NCBI RefSeq assembly: GCF_036885605.1
Contig: NZ_CP142523.1
Coordinates: forward strand, 62,001-126,000
Direction: 5' to 3'
From: Janthinobacterium sp. TB1-E2
Lineage (GTDB): Bacteria > Pseudomonadota > Gammaproteobacteria > Burkholderiales > Burkholderiaceae_D
DNA: 64,000 bases
Shown here: positions 27,393 through 36,406 of the stretch, piece after piece
Position numbering within the stretch: the stretch's first letter is position 1
How the letters are laid out: each line of letters opens with the position of its first letter
The notes under the pieces: generated by a model
Databases searched by the model: none
The model's input: the letters and a program-made list of their open reading frames with translations, nothing else
What the model was told of the DNA's origin: nothing
Program-made: the position numbers and the translations under genes

Positions 27393-27428
27393 CAAAAAAC
27401 CCGGCAACGCTGTATGCGTTGCCGGGTT
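27393..27428 (-). terminator. Terminator of the ygiQ-type gene
   Basis: A perfect 13-bp stem (27398-27410 with 27416-27428), 5-nt loop and a T-run on the minus strand lie about 30 bp past the stop codon. Confidence 0.9.
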
Positions 27429-27459
27429 CTCAGTCGATGCCGGTGACAGTGACGCTGGC

Positions 27460-29796
27460 TTACTTGCGTCCGCCCCGTGCCGGTGCGGCATGAGCGCCCT
27501 TGGATGGCGGCTTGCCGCCACGGCCCATCGGCACGGCGGCCGGCTTGGCCTTGGTCTTGATGGTCGACAGGATCGATGGACGCACTTTCGATTCGACGGC
27601 TGTCGCCTTCGGCGCGGCGGCCGTGCCGCCCAGGGCGATGCGGTTCTTGCCCGGCGTGACCTTGAACTTGTCCGGCGTGCCGGCGCCATGCGTCTGGCGG
27701 CTGCGTTCGCCTGCGGCCAGTCCGCCCGACTCGGACGAGGTCCAGGCCGGAATCAAATGCTTGTCGCCATTGCCGATCAAGTCGCCACGGCCCATGTTGA
27801 CCAGCGCTTCGCGCAGGATCGGCCAGTTGGCCGGATCCTGATAGCGCAGGAAGGCTTTGTGCGTGCGGCGGATCTTGCCGCTGCGGGCCGTTTCGACCAC
27901 TTCCGAGTCCGCCGTCACCTTGCGCAAAGGATTCTTGCGCGTGTGATACATCGTCGTGGCCATGGCCATCGGCGTGGGCATGAAGGTTTGCACCTGGTCC
28001 AGCTTGAAATTGTTCTTCTTCAGCCACAGGGCCAGGTTCAGCATGTCCACGTCCGTCGTGCCCGGATGGGCGGCGATGAAATACGGGATCAGATACTGCT
28101 TTTTGCCTGCTTCCAGCGAGAAACGGTCGAACATTTCCTTGAATTCGTCGTACGCGCCGATGCCGGGCTTCATCATCTTCGACAAAGTCCCCTCTTCCGT
28201 GTGCTCGGGCGCAATTTTCAAGAGGCCGCCGACGTGGTGCGTGACCAGTTCCTTGACGTATTCAGGCGAACGTACGGCCAGGTCGTAGCGCAGACCTGAG
28301 CTGATCAGCACTTTCTTGATGCCGGGAATGGCGCGCGCCTTGCGGTACAGCGAGATGAGCTTGCTGTGGTCCGTGCCCAGGTTCACGCAGATGGACGGGT
28401 ACACGCACGACAGGCGGCGGCACGACACTTCGATCTCTTTTTCCTTGCAGGCCAGGCGGTACATATTCGCCGTCGGGCCACCCATATCGGAAATGGTGCC
28501 TGTAAAGCCTTTGGTTTTATCGCGGATATGCTCGATTTCACGCAGAATCGACGGCTCCGAACGGCTCTGGATGATGCGGCCTTCATGCTCGGTAATCGAG
28601 CAGAAGGTGCAGCCGCCGAAGCAGCCGCGCATGATGTTGACGGAAAAGCGGATCATTTCCCAGGCGGGAATATGCGCCTTGCCATAGCTCGGGTGCGGGG
28701 CGCGCGCGTAATTCATGTCGTACACGCCATCCATCTCGTCCATGGCCAGCGGCAGCGGCGGCGGGTTGAGCCACACGTCGCGTTCGCCATGCGCCTGCAC
28801 CATGGCGCGCGCATTGCCGGGATTCGATTCCAGGTGGAACACGCGCGACGCGTGCGCATACATGACGGGGTCATCCTTGACGACGTCGTAGGCGGGCAGG
28901 CGCACGACCGTCTTGTCATGCTTTTCCTTGGCCATGGCCAGGCGCTCTTCACGGCTCATGATGCGGATCGGCTTGATGACTTCGGCCGATTTCGACGCAT
29001 TTTCCGTGGCGCAGGCGGTCTTGTCTTCCTGCACCATCTCATACGGGCTGTAGTGCGGATCGATCTTGCCGGGCACGTCGACGCGGGTGGAGTTGTGCAC
29101 ACCCCAGTCGTCGCCGGGCAGCCAGCCGGATGGCACCATGAAGGCCGTGCCGCGCAAGTTGCGGATATCCTTGATGTGTTCGCCGGCGGCCAGGCGGTGG
29201 GTCAGATCGACCAGCGCCCGCTCGGCATTGCCGAAGATTAGCAGATCGGCCTTGGAATCGGGCAAGACGGAACGGCGGACCTTGTCCGACCAGTAATCGT
29301 AATGGGCGATGCGGCGCAACGATGCTTCGATGCTGCCGATGACGATGGGCACGTCGGGATACGCTTCGCGCGCGCGCTGCGCGTACACGGTGACGGCGCG
29401 GTCCGGGCGCTTGTTCGGTTCCGCATTCGCCGTGTAGGCATCGTCGGAGCGGATCTTGCGGTCGGCCGTATACTGGTTGACCATGGAATCCATGTTGCCG
29501 GCGGTAATGCCGTAGTACAAACGCGGCTTGCCGAGGATGCGGAACGCGTCGGCCGACAGCCAGTCCGGCTGGCTGATGATGCCGACGCGGTAGCCTTGCG
29601 CTTCGAGCAGGCGGCCAACGAGGGCCATGCCGAAACTCGGATGGTCGATGTAGGCGTCGCCCGTGACGAGGATGACGTCGCACTGGTCCCAGCCCAGCGC
29701 GTCCATCTCGGCACGCGACATCGGCAGGAAAGGCGCCACGGCAGCGCGGGCAGACCGCTTGGGAACGGTCGCAAATAAATTGGTAGGGGAGCTCAT
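27460..29796 (-). CDS. YgiQ-family radical SAM protein
   Basis: A 778-residue radical SAM enzyme of the YgiQ group. The N-terminal part has a cobalamin-like Rossmann region ([13 protein letters not shown]). The radical SAM core carries the iron-sulfur motif CFGGCTFC. The C-terminus has [13 protein letters not shown] and a basic lysine/alanine/glycine-rich tail of about 80 residues typical of this family. The reaction is unknown. It is monocistronic, with a terminator downstream. Confidence 0.92.
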   Translation of the reverse strand: MSSPTNLFATVPKRSARAAVAPFLPMSRAEMDALGWDQCDVILVTGDAYIDHPSFGMALVGRLLEAQGYRVGIISQPDWLSADAFRILGKPRLYYGITAGNMDSMVNQYTADRKIRSDDAYTANAEPNKRPDRAVTVYAQRAREAYPDVPIVIGSIEASLRRIAHYDYWSDKVRRSVLPDSKADLLIFGNAERALVDLTHRLAAGEHIKDIRNLRGTAFMVPSGWLPGDDWGVHNSTRVDVPGKIDPHYSPYEMVQEDKTACATENASKSAEVIKPIRIMSREERLAMAKEKHDKTVVRLPAYDVVKDDPVMYAHASRVFHLESNPGNARAMVQAHGERDVWLNPPPLPLAMDEMDGVYDMNYARAPHPSYGKAHIPAWEMIRFSVNIMRGCFGGCTFCSITEHEGRIIQSRSEPSILREIEHIRDKTKGFTGTISDMGGPTANMYRLACKEKEIEVSCRRLSCVYPSICVNLGTDHSKLISLYRKARAIPGIKKVLISSGLRYDLAVRSPEYVKELVTHHVGGLLKIAPEHTEEGTLSKMMKPGIGAYDEFKEMFDRFSLEAGKKQYLIPYFIAAHPGTTDVDMLNLALWLKKNNFKLDQVQTFMPTPMAMATTMYHTRKNPLRKVTADSEVVETARSGKIRRTHKAFLRYQDPANWPILREALVNMGRGDLIGNGDKHLIPAWTSSESGGLAAGERSRQTHGAGTPDKFKVTPGKNRIALGGTAAAPKATAVESKVRPSILSTIKTKAKPAAVPMGRGGKPPSKGAHAAPARGGRK

Positions 29797-29893
29797 AGGG
29801 TACGGATTGTACCGGAATTGGCCATTTCCAACCTGACGGCCTGCTTTTTACTGTTGGATTTCAGTACAAAAAACGTTTATTTTTCAATCACTT

Positions 29894-29963
29894 GGGGTCA
29901 GACCCGTTGGGTCTGACCCCAGAATTTTTGACTGCTGGGGTACGACCCGGCGGGTCGGACCCC
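29894..29963. repeat. Two adjacent GGGGTC...GACCCC palindromes
   Basis: A perfect 12-bp inverted repeat (29894-29905 with 29909-29920) is followed 16 bp later by a second, near-perfect copy (29937-29948 with 29952-29963) of related sequence. They sit between the DUF4404 stop and the ygiQ start. They may act as a terminator or belong to a REP-like dispersed family. Confidence 0.7.
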
Positions 29964-29965
29964 GA

Positions 29966-30244
29966 TCAAATCCCCATATTCGCCAGAATCTCACCAAGTT
30001 CCCGCAACGCCGGCTCCAATTTCGGGTGCTTGACGGCAAACTTGGCCGACAATTCCTGGCTGCGCTCGGCCAGGCCATAGGTGGTCGACTCTTCTTCCTG
30101 CTCTTGCGCGGCGCGCTTTTCCATCAGCAACTTGATGTCGACATCGAGTTTTTGCAGCAAACCATGCAGTTCTTCATCGACGGGGCCGCTGGTTTCCAGT
30201 GTCGAATGCAGTTGTTGCAGCGATTCCTTGAGTTTGCTATCCAT
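29966..30244 (-). CDS. DUF4404 family protein
   Basis: A 92-residue, highly charged helical protein matching DUF4404: it starts MDSKLKESLQQLHSTLE and has PVDEELHGLLQKLDVDI, and ends with a LEPALRELGEILANMGI helix. Function unknown; probably cytoplasmic. It is 11 bp after the VF530 gene and very likely cotranscribed with it. Confidence 0.82.
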   Translation of the reverse strand: MDSKLKESLQQLHSTLETSGPVDEELHGLLQKLDVDIKLLMEKRAAQEQEEESTTYGLAERSQELSAKFAVKHPKLEPALRELGEILANMGI

Positions 30245-30255
30245 GTTTTTTCCTG

Positions 30256-30468
30256 TCAGTCAGTAAATTGCGTGTCCAGGAACAATTGTTCCACCTTGCT
30301 CCTGGCCCACGGGGTCTTGCGCAAAAACTTCAGGCTCGACTTGATGCTGGGATCGCTGATGAAGCAATTGATATCGATGTGCTTGGCCAGGCCGTCCCAG
30401 CCGTAGTGGGCGTGCAGGCGCGTCACGATACCTTCCAGGGTGATGCCATTCAAATCTTGCTGACTCAT
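30256..30468 (-). CDS. VF530 family DNA-binding protein (DUF2132)
   Basis: A 70-residue protein. It has the family hallmarks [28 protein letters not shown] and the strongly conserved [17 protein letters not shown]. The Vibrio fischeri VF530 structure suggests nucleic-acid binding; a specific role is unknown. An AAGAG ribosome site precedes the ATG. Confidence 0.9.
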   Translation of the reverse strand: MSQQDLNGITLEGIVTRLHAHYGWDGLAKHIDINCFISDPSIKSSLKFLRKTPWARSKVEQLFLDTQFTD

Positions 30469-30577
30469 ATACTCTTTCGACTGCCTTCTTGTTTACATCT
30501 TACTCAATTCTACGCCGCCGGCACGGAAAGCTTGCGTGCGCCATGTCAACGCAACGCAAGCTTCTGACGAGGACGTC

Positions 30578-32731
30578 TTACTTCGCGTTCAAGCCGCGGC
30601 GTTCCAGCAGCGGTTCCACGGTGGCGTCGCGGCCACGGAAGTCACGGAACAGTTGCAGCGCATCGACGCTGCCGCCGCGCGACAGCAATTTGCTGCGGAA
30701 CCAGTCGCCGTTCTTGCGTGTCAGGCCGCCGTTTTCCTTGAACCAGTTGACCGATTCTGCGTCCAGCTTTTCCGACCACAGGTAAGCGTAATACGCGGCC
30801 GAATAGCCGCCCGAGAAGCTGTGCGAGAAGTAGCTGGTACGGTAGCGCGGCGGCACGGGCGCGTAATCGACGCCAGCGTCTTTCAGCGACTCCGCTTCAA
30901 AGGCCAGCACGTCGGTTGGGATCTGGCTTGGCGCCAGCTGGTGCCAGCGCTGGTCCAGCAACGCTGCCGACAGGTATTCCGTCGTCATGAAACCCTGGTT
31001 GAATTTCTTCGCCGCCGTCACCTTGTCGAGCAATTCCTGCGGCATGGCCGCGCCGCTCTGGTAGTGCTTGGCATAGTTTTGCAGCACTTCCGGCCAGACG
31101 GCCCACATTTCATTGACTTGCGATGGATACTCGACGAAGTCGCTCGGCACGCTGGTGCCGGCAAAGCGCGGATATTTCACGTTCGAAAACATGCCGTGCA
31201 ACGCATGGCCGAATTCGTGGAACATGGTCGTCACTTCATCGAACGTCAAGAGCGTCGGCTGGCCGGCGGGCGGTTTCGGAATGTTCAACTGGTTGGCCAC
31301 CACCGGATGCGTGCCCATCAAAGACGATTGCGACACGTATTCATTCATCCACGCGCCGCCATGCTTGTTGCCGCGCGCATAGAAGTCGGCGATGAACAAG
31401 GCCAGCGGCTTGCCGTTGGCGTCCGTCACGTCGTAGACGCGCACGTCCGGGTTGTACACCGGCAAGTCCTTACGCTCCTTGAAGCTGATGCCATACAGTT
31501 TATTCGCGGCAAAGAACACGCCGTTGTTCAGCACGCTGTTGAGTTCCAGATACGGTTTCAGTTCGTTTTCATCGAAATTGAAACGTTGCTTGCGCAGCTT
31601 GTCCGTGTAGATGGCCCAATCGGCCGCCGCTACCTGGAAACCGCCTTTTTCCGCATCGACCACTTGCTGCAGGTCGGCCGCTTCGCGGCGCGCGTTGGCA
31701 ACGGCCGGTTTCGCCAGTTCCGACAGCAAGGTGTTGACGGCCATCGTGGTCTTGGCCGTCTGGTCTTCCAGCGAATACGCGGCGTAGTTGGCGTAACCGA
31801 GCAAGGTAGCCCGTTCGGCGCGCAGTTTCGCCAGTTTCAAGACGATGGCGCGGTTGTCGAACTCGCCGCCCTGGCTGCCCCGGTTCAGCGACGCATCCAT
31901 CAGGCGCTGACGCGTCTTGCGATCCGTCAATACGGCCAATGGCGGCTGGCCGCTGGTGTTGACCAGGGCGATGAGGAACTTGCCGCTCAAGCCCCGCTCC
32001 TTGGCGGCTGCGGCGGCCGTATCGATATCGCTGTCCGTCATGCCGGCCAGCTCAAGACGCGTGTCGACGACGATGCTCTTGGCATTCGTTTCCTTCAGCA
32101 CGTTTTGCGCGAAGGCCGTTTCCAGGCCAGCCTGCTCGGCGTTGTAGGCTTTCAATTTTTCCTTGTCCGCATCGGACAGCTTGGCGCCGGCGCGCACGAA
32201 GTCCGTGTGATAGCGTTCCAGCAAGCGCAAGGATTCGGCATCGAGGCCCAGCTTGTCGCGCTTGGCGTACAGGGTGTCGATGCGGATAAACAGTTTTGGA
32301 TTCAGGGTAATCGCATCGCCATGCGCGGCCAGTTTCGGCGACACGTCCACTTCCACCGCTTCCAGCACGCTATTCGTGTTGGTCGACGTCATGTTGCTGA
32401 AGATGCTTTGCACGCGGTGCAGCAACTGCCCCGTGCGCTCGAGCGCCACGATGGTGTTCTCGAACGTGGGCGCCTGGCGATTGTTCGCAATGGCGTTGAC
32501 TTCGGCCAGCTGGCGTTTCATGCCTTCGGCAAACGCCGGCGCGTAGTGCGCATCCTTGATCAGGCCGAATTGCGGCATCTGGAATGGCAGCGGACTGGCT
32601 TTCAGCAGGGGGTTCTGGGCGCTGACGGCGGCGGCGGGCGCGGATTTTGCAGTGGCGGCAGCCATGGCGGATGGAGCGGCGTGGGCCAGCATGACGCTGG
32701 CGGCGATGACGAGCAGTTGTGGACGGATCAT
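30578..32731 (-). CDS. Exported M3 peptidyl-dipeptidase (Dcp-like), copy 1
   Basis: A 717-residue zinc metallopeptidase of the M3 (thimet/Dcp) family. A signal peptide ends near SAMAA (about residue 24). The catalytic HEFGH motif lies around residue 505, with a downstream glutamate-containing region and the conserved C-terminal segment FSGGYSAAYYAYLWSEKLDA. It likely removes dipeptides from peptides in the periplasm. It follows a closely related paralogue on the same strand. Confidence 0.93.
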   Translation of the reverse strand: MIRPQLLVIAASVMLAHAAPSAMAAATAKSAPAAAVSAQNPLLKASPLPFQMPQFGLIKDAHYAPAFAEGMKRQLAEVNAIANNRQAPTFENTIVALERTGQLLHRVQSIFSNMTSTNTNSVLEAVEVDVSPKLAAHGDAITLNPKLFIRIDTLYAKRDKLGLDAESLRLLERYHTDFVRAGAKLSDADKEKLKAYNAEQAGLETAFAQNVLKETNAKSIVVDTRLELAGMTDSDIDTAAAAAKERGLSGKFLIALVNTSGQPPLAVLTDRKTRQRLMDASLNRGSQGGEFDNRAIVLKLAKLRAERATLLGYANYAAYSLEDQTAKTTMAVNTLLSELAKPAVANARREAADLQQVVDAEKGGFQVAAADWAIYTDKLRKQRFNFDENELKPYLELNSVLNNGVFFAANKLYGISFKERKDLPVYNPDVRVYDVTDANGKPLALFIADFYARGNKHGGAWMNEYVSQSSLMGTHPVVANQLNIPKPPAGQPTLLTFDEVTTMFHEFGHALHGMFSNVKYPRFAGTSVPSDFVEYPSQVNEMWAVWPEVLQNYAKHYQSGAAMPQELLDKVTAAKKFNQGFMTTEYLSAALLDQRWHQLAPSQIPTDVLAFEAESLKDAGVDYAPVPPRYRTSYFSHSFSGGYSAAYYAYLWSEKLDAESVNWFKENGGLTRKNGDWFRSKLLSRGGSVDALQLFRDFRGRDATVEPLLERRGLNAK

Positions 32732-32886
32732 GACATCTTTCAGAAAGCGCGGGGAAGAGCCGCGATCGCGTCGCGGGCCAGTGGCAGATCATAGCAGCCT
32801 GTCACACAGGCGTCATCCAACATGGGCGATCCTGTGGTGCATCGCGCCAACTGCGCGGTTTACCACGGTTTGTGTGGTGATTCGCC

Positions 32887-32919
32887 AAATAAAAATGGCC
32901 ACCCATTACATGGCGGCCA
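32887..32919 (-). terminator. Terminator between the two M3 peptidase genes
   Basis: On the minus strand an interrupted stem (TGGCC/GGCCA with inner CAT/ATG) is followed by a TTTTTATTT run. It separates the two paralogues, so each probably has its own promoter. Confidence 0.55.
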
Positions 32920-32960
32920 CTGATGTTCATCACCGGCCAGGCCGGTGACGGGTACGAGGA

Positions 32961-35120
32961 TTACTTGCCGTTCAAGCCACGGCGTTGCAGCAGCGGCTCG
33001 ATCTTCGCATCGCGGCCGCGGAAGTTGCGGTAGATGTCGAGCGCGTCGGCGCTGCCGCCGCGCGACAGCAGTTTATTGCGGAACCAGTCGCCGTTCTTGC
33101 GCGTCAGGCCGCCGTTTTCCTTGAACCACTCGACCGTGTCGGCGTCGAGCTTTTCCGACCACAGATACGCGTAGTAGCCGGCCGAGTAACCGCCCGCGAA
33201 CGCGTGCGAGAAATACGTGGTGCGGTAGCGCGGCGGCGCCGGGGCGAAATCGACGCCCGCATCCGTCAAGGCGGCCTTTTCAAAGGCCAGCACGTCGGTC
33301 GGGATCTGTGCCGGGGTCAGCTGGTGCCAGCGCTGGTCCAGCAGGGCCGACGCCAGGTATTCCGTGGTTTTATAGCCCTGGTTGAAATTGTCGGCCGCCG
33401 TCACTTTCGCCAGCAGCTCGGCAGGAATCGCCGCGCCCGTCTGATAGTGCTTGGCATAGTTTTGCAGCACTTCCGGCCACAGCGCCCACATTTCATTGAC
33501 TTGCGACGGGTATTCGACGAAGTCGCGCGGCACGCTGGTGCCGGCAAAGCGCGGGTATGTTACGTTCGAAAACATGCCATGCAGCGCATGGCCGAATTCG
33601 TGGAACATGGTGTTGACTTCGTCAAACGTCATCAGGGTCGGCTGGCCCGCTTCCGGCTTCGGAATGTTCAGGTTATTCGCGATCACCGGCTTACGGCCCA
33701 GCAAGGTCGACTGGCCCACGTAGGCATTCGCCCAAGCGCCGCCGCGCTTGTTGCTGCGCGCGTAAGGGTCAAGCGTAAAGATGGCCAGCTGCGTACCGTC
33801 TTCATTGAAGACGTCGTAGACCAGCATGTCGGACGTGTAGACGGGCAAGTCGGTGCGCTGCTTGAACGTGAGACCGTACAACTTACCGGCGGCAAAGAAC
33901 ACGCCCTTGGTCAGCACGCTGTGCATTTCAAAGTACGGTTTCAACTGCGTCTCGTCGAAGTTGTAGCGTTCGGCGCGCACCTTGTCGCTATAGAAGGCCC
34001 AGTCGGCGGCACCCACCTTGAAGCCGCCTTTTCCTGCATCGATGACCTTCTGGATATCGTCCGCTTCACGGCGCGCATTGACGACGGCCGGCTTCGCCAG
34101 CTCGCCCAGCAGGGCGTTCACGGCGGTCGTGTCGTGCGCCGTCTGGTCTTCCAGCGAATACGCCGCGTAGTTAGGGTAGCCCATCAGCGCGGCACGTTCG
34201 GCGCGCAGTTTCGCCAGTTCCAGCACTTCCTGGGTATTGTCGAACTCGCCGCCACGGCTGCCGCGCGCTTGCGAGGCGGCCATGATGCGTTCGCGCAAGG
34301 CACGGTTGGTCAGCAGCGACAGCGGCGCCTGGCCCGTCGTGTTGACGAGGGCGATCACGTATTTGCCGTCCAGGCCGCGCTTCTTGGCCAGGCCGGCAGC
34401 CACTTCGATGGCGGCCGGCGACAGGCCGTCCAGTTCCTCGCGCGTGTCGACGACGACGGCCGACGCGTTCAATTCCTTCAGCACGTTCTGCGCGAACTTG
34501 GTCGACAGGGCAGCGAGCTGGCCGTTGTAGGCGCGCAGCTTTTCCTTGTCAGCCACCGACAGCTTGGCGCCGGCGCGCACAAAGTCCGTGTGATAGCGCT
34601 CGAGCAAGCGTTTCGATTCGGCATCGAGGCCCAGCTTGTCGCGCTTGGCGTACAGGGTATCGATGCGCTTGAACAATTTGTCATTGAGCATGATCGCGTC
34701 GCTGTGGGCCGCCATTTTCGGCGCCAGTTCGCGTTCCAGGCCCTGGATCGTGTCATTCGTATTCGAGCCGGACATTACGGAAAACACGGTACGCACACGG
34801 CTCAGCAACTGGCCCGAGCGCTCCATGGCCACGATGGTGTTGTCGAACGTGGCAGGTTTCTTGTTGTTCGCAATCGCACTGATTTCCGCCAGGTTGGCGG
34901 CCATGCCTGCCGTAAAGGCGGGCGCGTAGTCGGCGTCCTGCACCTTGTCGAACGGCGGATAGTTGAATGGCAGGCTGCTCGCTTGCGCAAACGGGTTCGA
35001 GGCAGGCAAGGCTACCGCCGCGGTAGCGGTGGTGGTTGGCACCGCGGTGGCGGCAAAAACGGCGGCGGCTGGCGCCAGCATCAGGCTGGCGGCGATGACG
35101 AGCATTGTTGGACGGGTCAT
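32961..35120 (-). CDS. Exported M3 peptidyl-dipeptidase (Dcp-like), copy 2
   Basis: A 719-residue paralogue of the downstream gene and similar throughout, including the HEFGH zinc site, FAGGYSAGYYAYLWSEKLDA and the C-terminal RDAKIEPLLQRRGLNGK. The signal peptide ends near VFAAT. I chose ATG 35120 (MTRPTMLV), which aligns with the start of the other copy; a longer frame starts at TTG 35141. Substrate preference may differ from copy 1 because the N-terminal regions diverge. Confidence 0.93.
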   Translation of the reverse strand: MTRPTMLVIAASLMLAPAAAVFAATAVPTTTATAAVALPASNPFAQASSLPFNYPPFDKVQDADYAPAFTAGMAANLAEISAIANNKKPATFDNTIVAMERSGQLLSRVRTVFSVMSGSNTNDTIQGLERELAPKMAAHSDAIMLNDKLFKRIDTLYAKRDKLGLDAESKRLLERYHTDFVRAGAKLSVADKEKLRAYNGQLAALSTKFAQNVLKELNASAVVVDTREELDGLSPAAIEVAAGLAKKRGLDGKYVIALVNTTGQAPLSLLTNRALRERIMAASQARGSRGGEFDNTQEVLELAKLRAERAALMGYPNYAAYSLEDQTAHDTTAVNALLGELAKPAVVNARREADDIQKVIDAGKGGFKVGAADWAFYSDKVRAERYNFDETQLKPYFEMHSVLTKGVFFAAGKLYGLTFKQRTDLPVYTSDMLVYDVFNEDGTQLAIFTLDPYARSNKRGGAWANAYVGQSTLLGRKPVIANNLNIPKPEAGQPTLMTFDEVNTMFHEFGHALHGMFSNVTYPRFAGTSVPRDFVEYPSQVNEMWALWPEVLQNYAKHYQTGAAIPAELLAKVTAADNFNQGYKTTEYLASALLDQRWHQLTPAQIPTDVLAFEKAALTDAGVDFAPAPPRYRTTYFSHAFAGGYSAGYYAYLWSEKLDADTVEWFKENGGLTRKNGDWFRNKLLSRGGSADALDIYRNFRGRDAKIEPLLQRRGLNGK

Positions 35121-35274
35121 GTCTTCTTTCAAGAAACGCAAGAGAGCCGCGATTGTGTCGCGGGCCAGCCTGAAATAATAACAGCCTGAAACACTTGCGT
35201 CACCAGCAACTACCGATGGTAGCGCGCCCGCCAGTGATGAACGGTTTTCACGTGTCCCGCGTCACGATGCCGAT

Positions 35275-35508
35275 TTAGTAATGCGGCGGACGCTCGTTGA
35301 CCAGCCCGCCATTTGCCTGCTGCGCGCCGTCGCGCACGTGTTCGCCCAGCTTGTGCAGCATCGCCTCGAGCTGGTCGATGCGCTTGCCCTGCTGGTACAC
35401 CATCTGGTTCAGCGATTCGACCAGGTCTTCCTGCTGCGCCAGCTTGATTTCGATATCGACGAAACGTACTTCCATCTGTTCTGCATTGTCCATGGTGCTC
35501 ACGATCAT
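35275..35508 (-). CDS. slyX: SlyX family protein
   Basis: A 77-residue coiled-coil protein: residues 10-60 form heptad repeats (VDIEIKLAQQEDLVESLNQ). It ends in the SlyX-typical RPPHY. Function unknown in any organism. The start may be ATG 35493 (MDNAEQM) instead of 35508; the former has better ribosome-site spacing. Confidence 0.9.
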   Translation of the reverse strand: MIVSTMDNAEQMEVRFVDIEIKLAQQEDLVESLNQMVYQQGKRIDQLEAMLHKLGEHVRDGAQQANGGLVNERPPHY

Positions 35509-35653
35509 TTCTCACTGAAAGCGGCATTCTACCGCCGTCGCGGCGTGAGCCAGGACAAACAAGCGGCATTCTTCCTGTAGCGGTGCCGATTTCTGCCTAT
35601 TCTCTCCGTATGGCTGAATCAAACCGCTTGACGAATGAGAACAAACGATTACA

Positions 35654-36046
35654 ATGGATGCACCGACGCCACCCGAACCACTGCTGATCGACACGCGCAA
35701 GACGGCTGAATACCGCCGCTGGGAAGAGTGTCTGCACGACGTGGCGGCCGCCGCCATCGATGCGCGCATCAAGCATTTTCAGCACGGTAAAAAGGGCGAC
35801 TGGCGGCCTGTGGGCGAAGGCGTGTGCGAGCTGCGTTTTTTACAGACAGGACCGGGCTGGCGCGTGTATTTTCACGAGACCAACCTGGGCACCCTGATCT
35901 TGCTGCTGCTCGGTGGCGACAAGTCGAGCCAGCGGCGCGACATCAAGCACGCGCAAGCGATACTGCAAACATTGAAGGCCCAACAGGCGGCCATCCGGAA
36001 ACAAAAAGCGGTGGCCAGCCCATCGACAGGAGCACGAAAAAAATGA
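35654..36046 (+). CDS. RelE/HigB-type toxin of a toxin-antitoxin pair
   Basis: A 130-residue protein of the RelE/ParE superfamily, of the addiction-module killer type. It has RIKHFQHGKKGDWRPVGEGVCELRF and a GPGWRVYFH strand, then LLLLGGDKSSQRRDI, all typical of this small ribonuclease toxin group. A basic C-terminal tail of about 25 residues is longer than in usual members. It would block translation by cutting mRNA. The antitoxin gene overlaps its stop codon (ATGA), the usual toxin-first HigBA order. Confidence 0.88.
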   Translation: MDAPTPPEPLLIDTRKTAEYRRWEECLHDVAAAAIDARIKHFQHGKKGDWRPVGEGVCELRFLQTGPGWRVYFHETNLGTLILLLLGGDKSSQRRDIKHAQAILQTLKAQQAAIRKQKAVASPSTGARKK

Positions 36047-36399
36047 ACGACCATACTGACGCTGACGGCTTTGACCTCGACGACCTGGACGCATTAGGCC
36101 TGAGCAAATTTGATCCCACGCAACACCTGACCAGCAAGGAAGCCGTGGCTGCCTACATGAGCGAAATCGTCGCCACCGGCAACGCCGAACTATTCCAGTC
36201 CGCCATGAACGACGTGGTGCGCGCCTACGGTATGGGCAAGGTGGCGGCCAGGGCCGACATCACGCGTGAAGGCGCGTATAAAGCCTTGCGCGAAGGCAGC
36301 AAGCCGCGCTTTGAAACCATTTTAAAGATGCTCGATGCGCTGGGCATGCAGCTGGCCATCGTGCCGAAAACCACGCCAGACGGCGCCGTGGAAGCGTGA
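36043..36399 (+). CDS. HigA-like antitoxin with helix-turn-helix
   Basis: A 118-residue antitoxin. A variable N-terminus is followed by YMSEIVATGNAELFQSAMNDVVRAYG and an Xre-type helix-turn-helix (GKVAARADITREGAYKALREGS). It should bind the toxin and the operon promoter. The ATG at 36043 overlaps the toxin stop as ATGA. Its stop is only 7 bp from the convergent rep helicase stop. Confidence 0.9.
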   Translation: MNDHTDADGFDLDDLDALGLSKFDPTQHLTSKEAVAAYMSEIVATGNAELFQSAMNDVVRAYGMGKVAARADITREGAYKALREGSKPRFETILKMLDALGMQLAIVPKTTPDGAVEA

Positions 36400-36406
36400 A
36401 CGCCGC

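Noticed and set aside
35628..35655. TTGACG/TACAAT promoter-like pair before the toxin gene
   Set aside because: The -10 box would overlap the toxin start codon, so it would need a later start; not supported.
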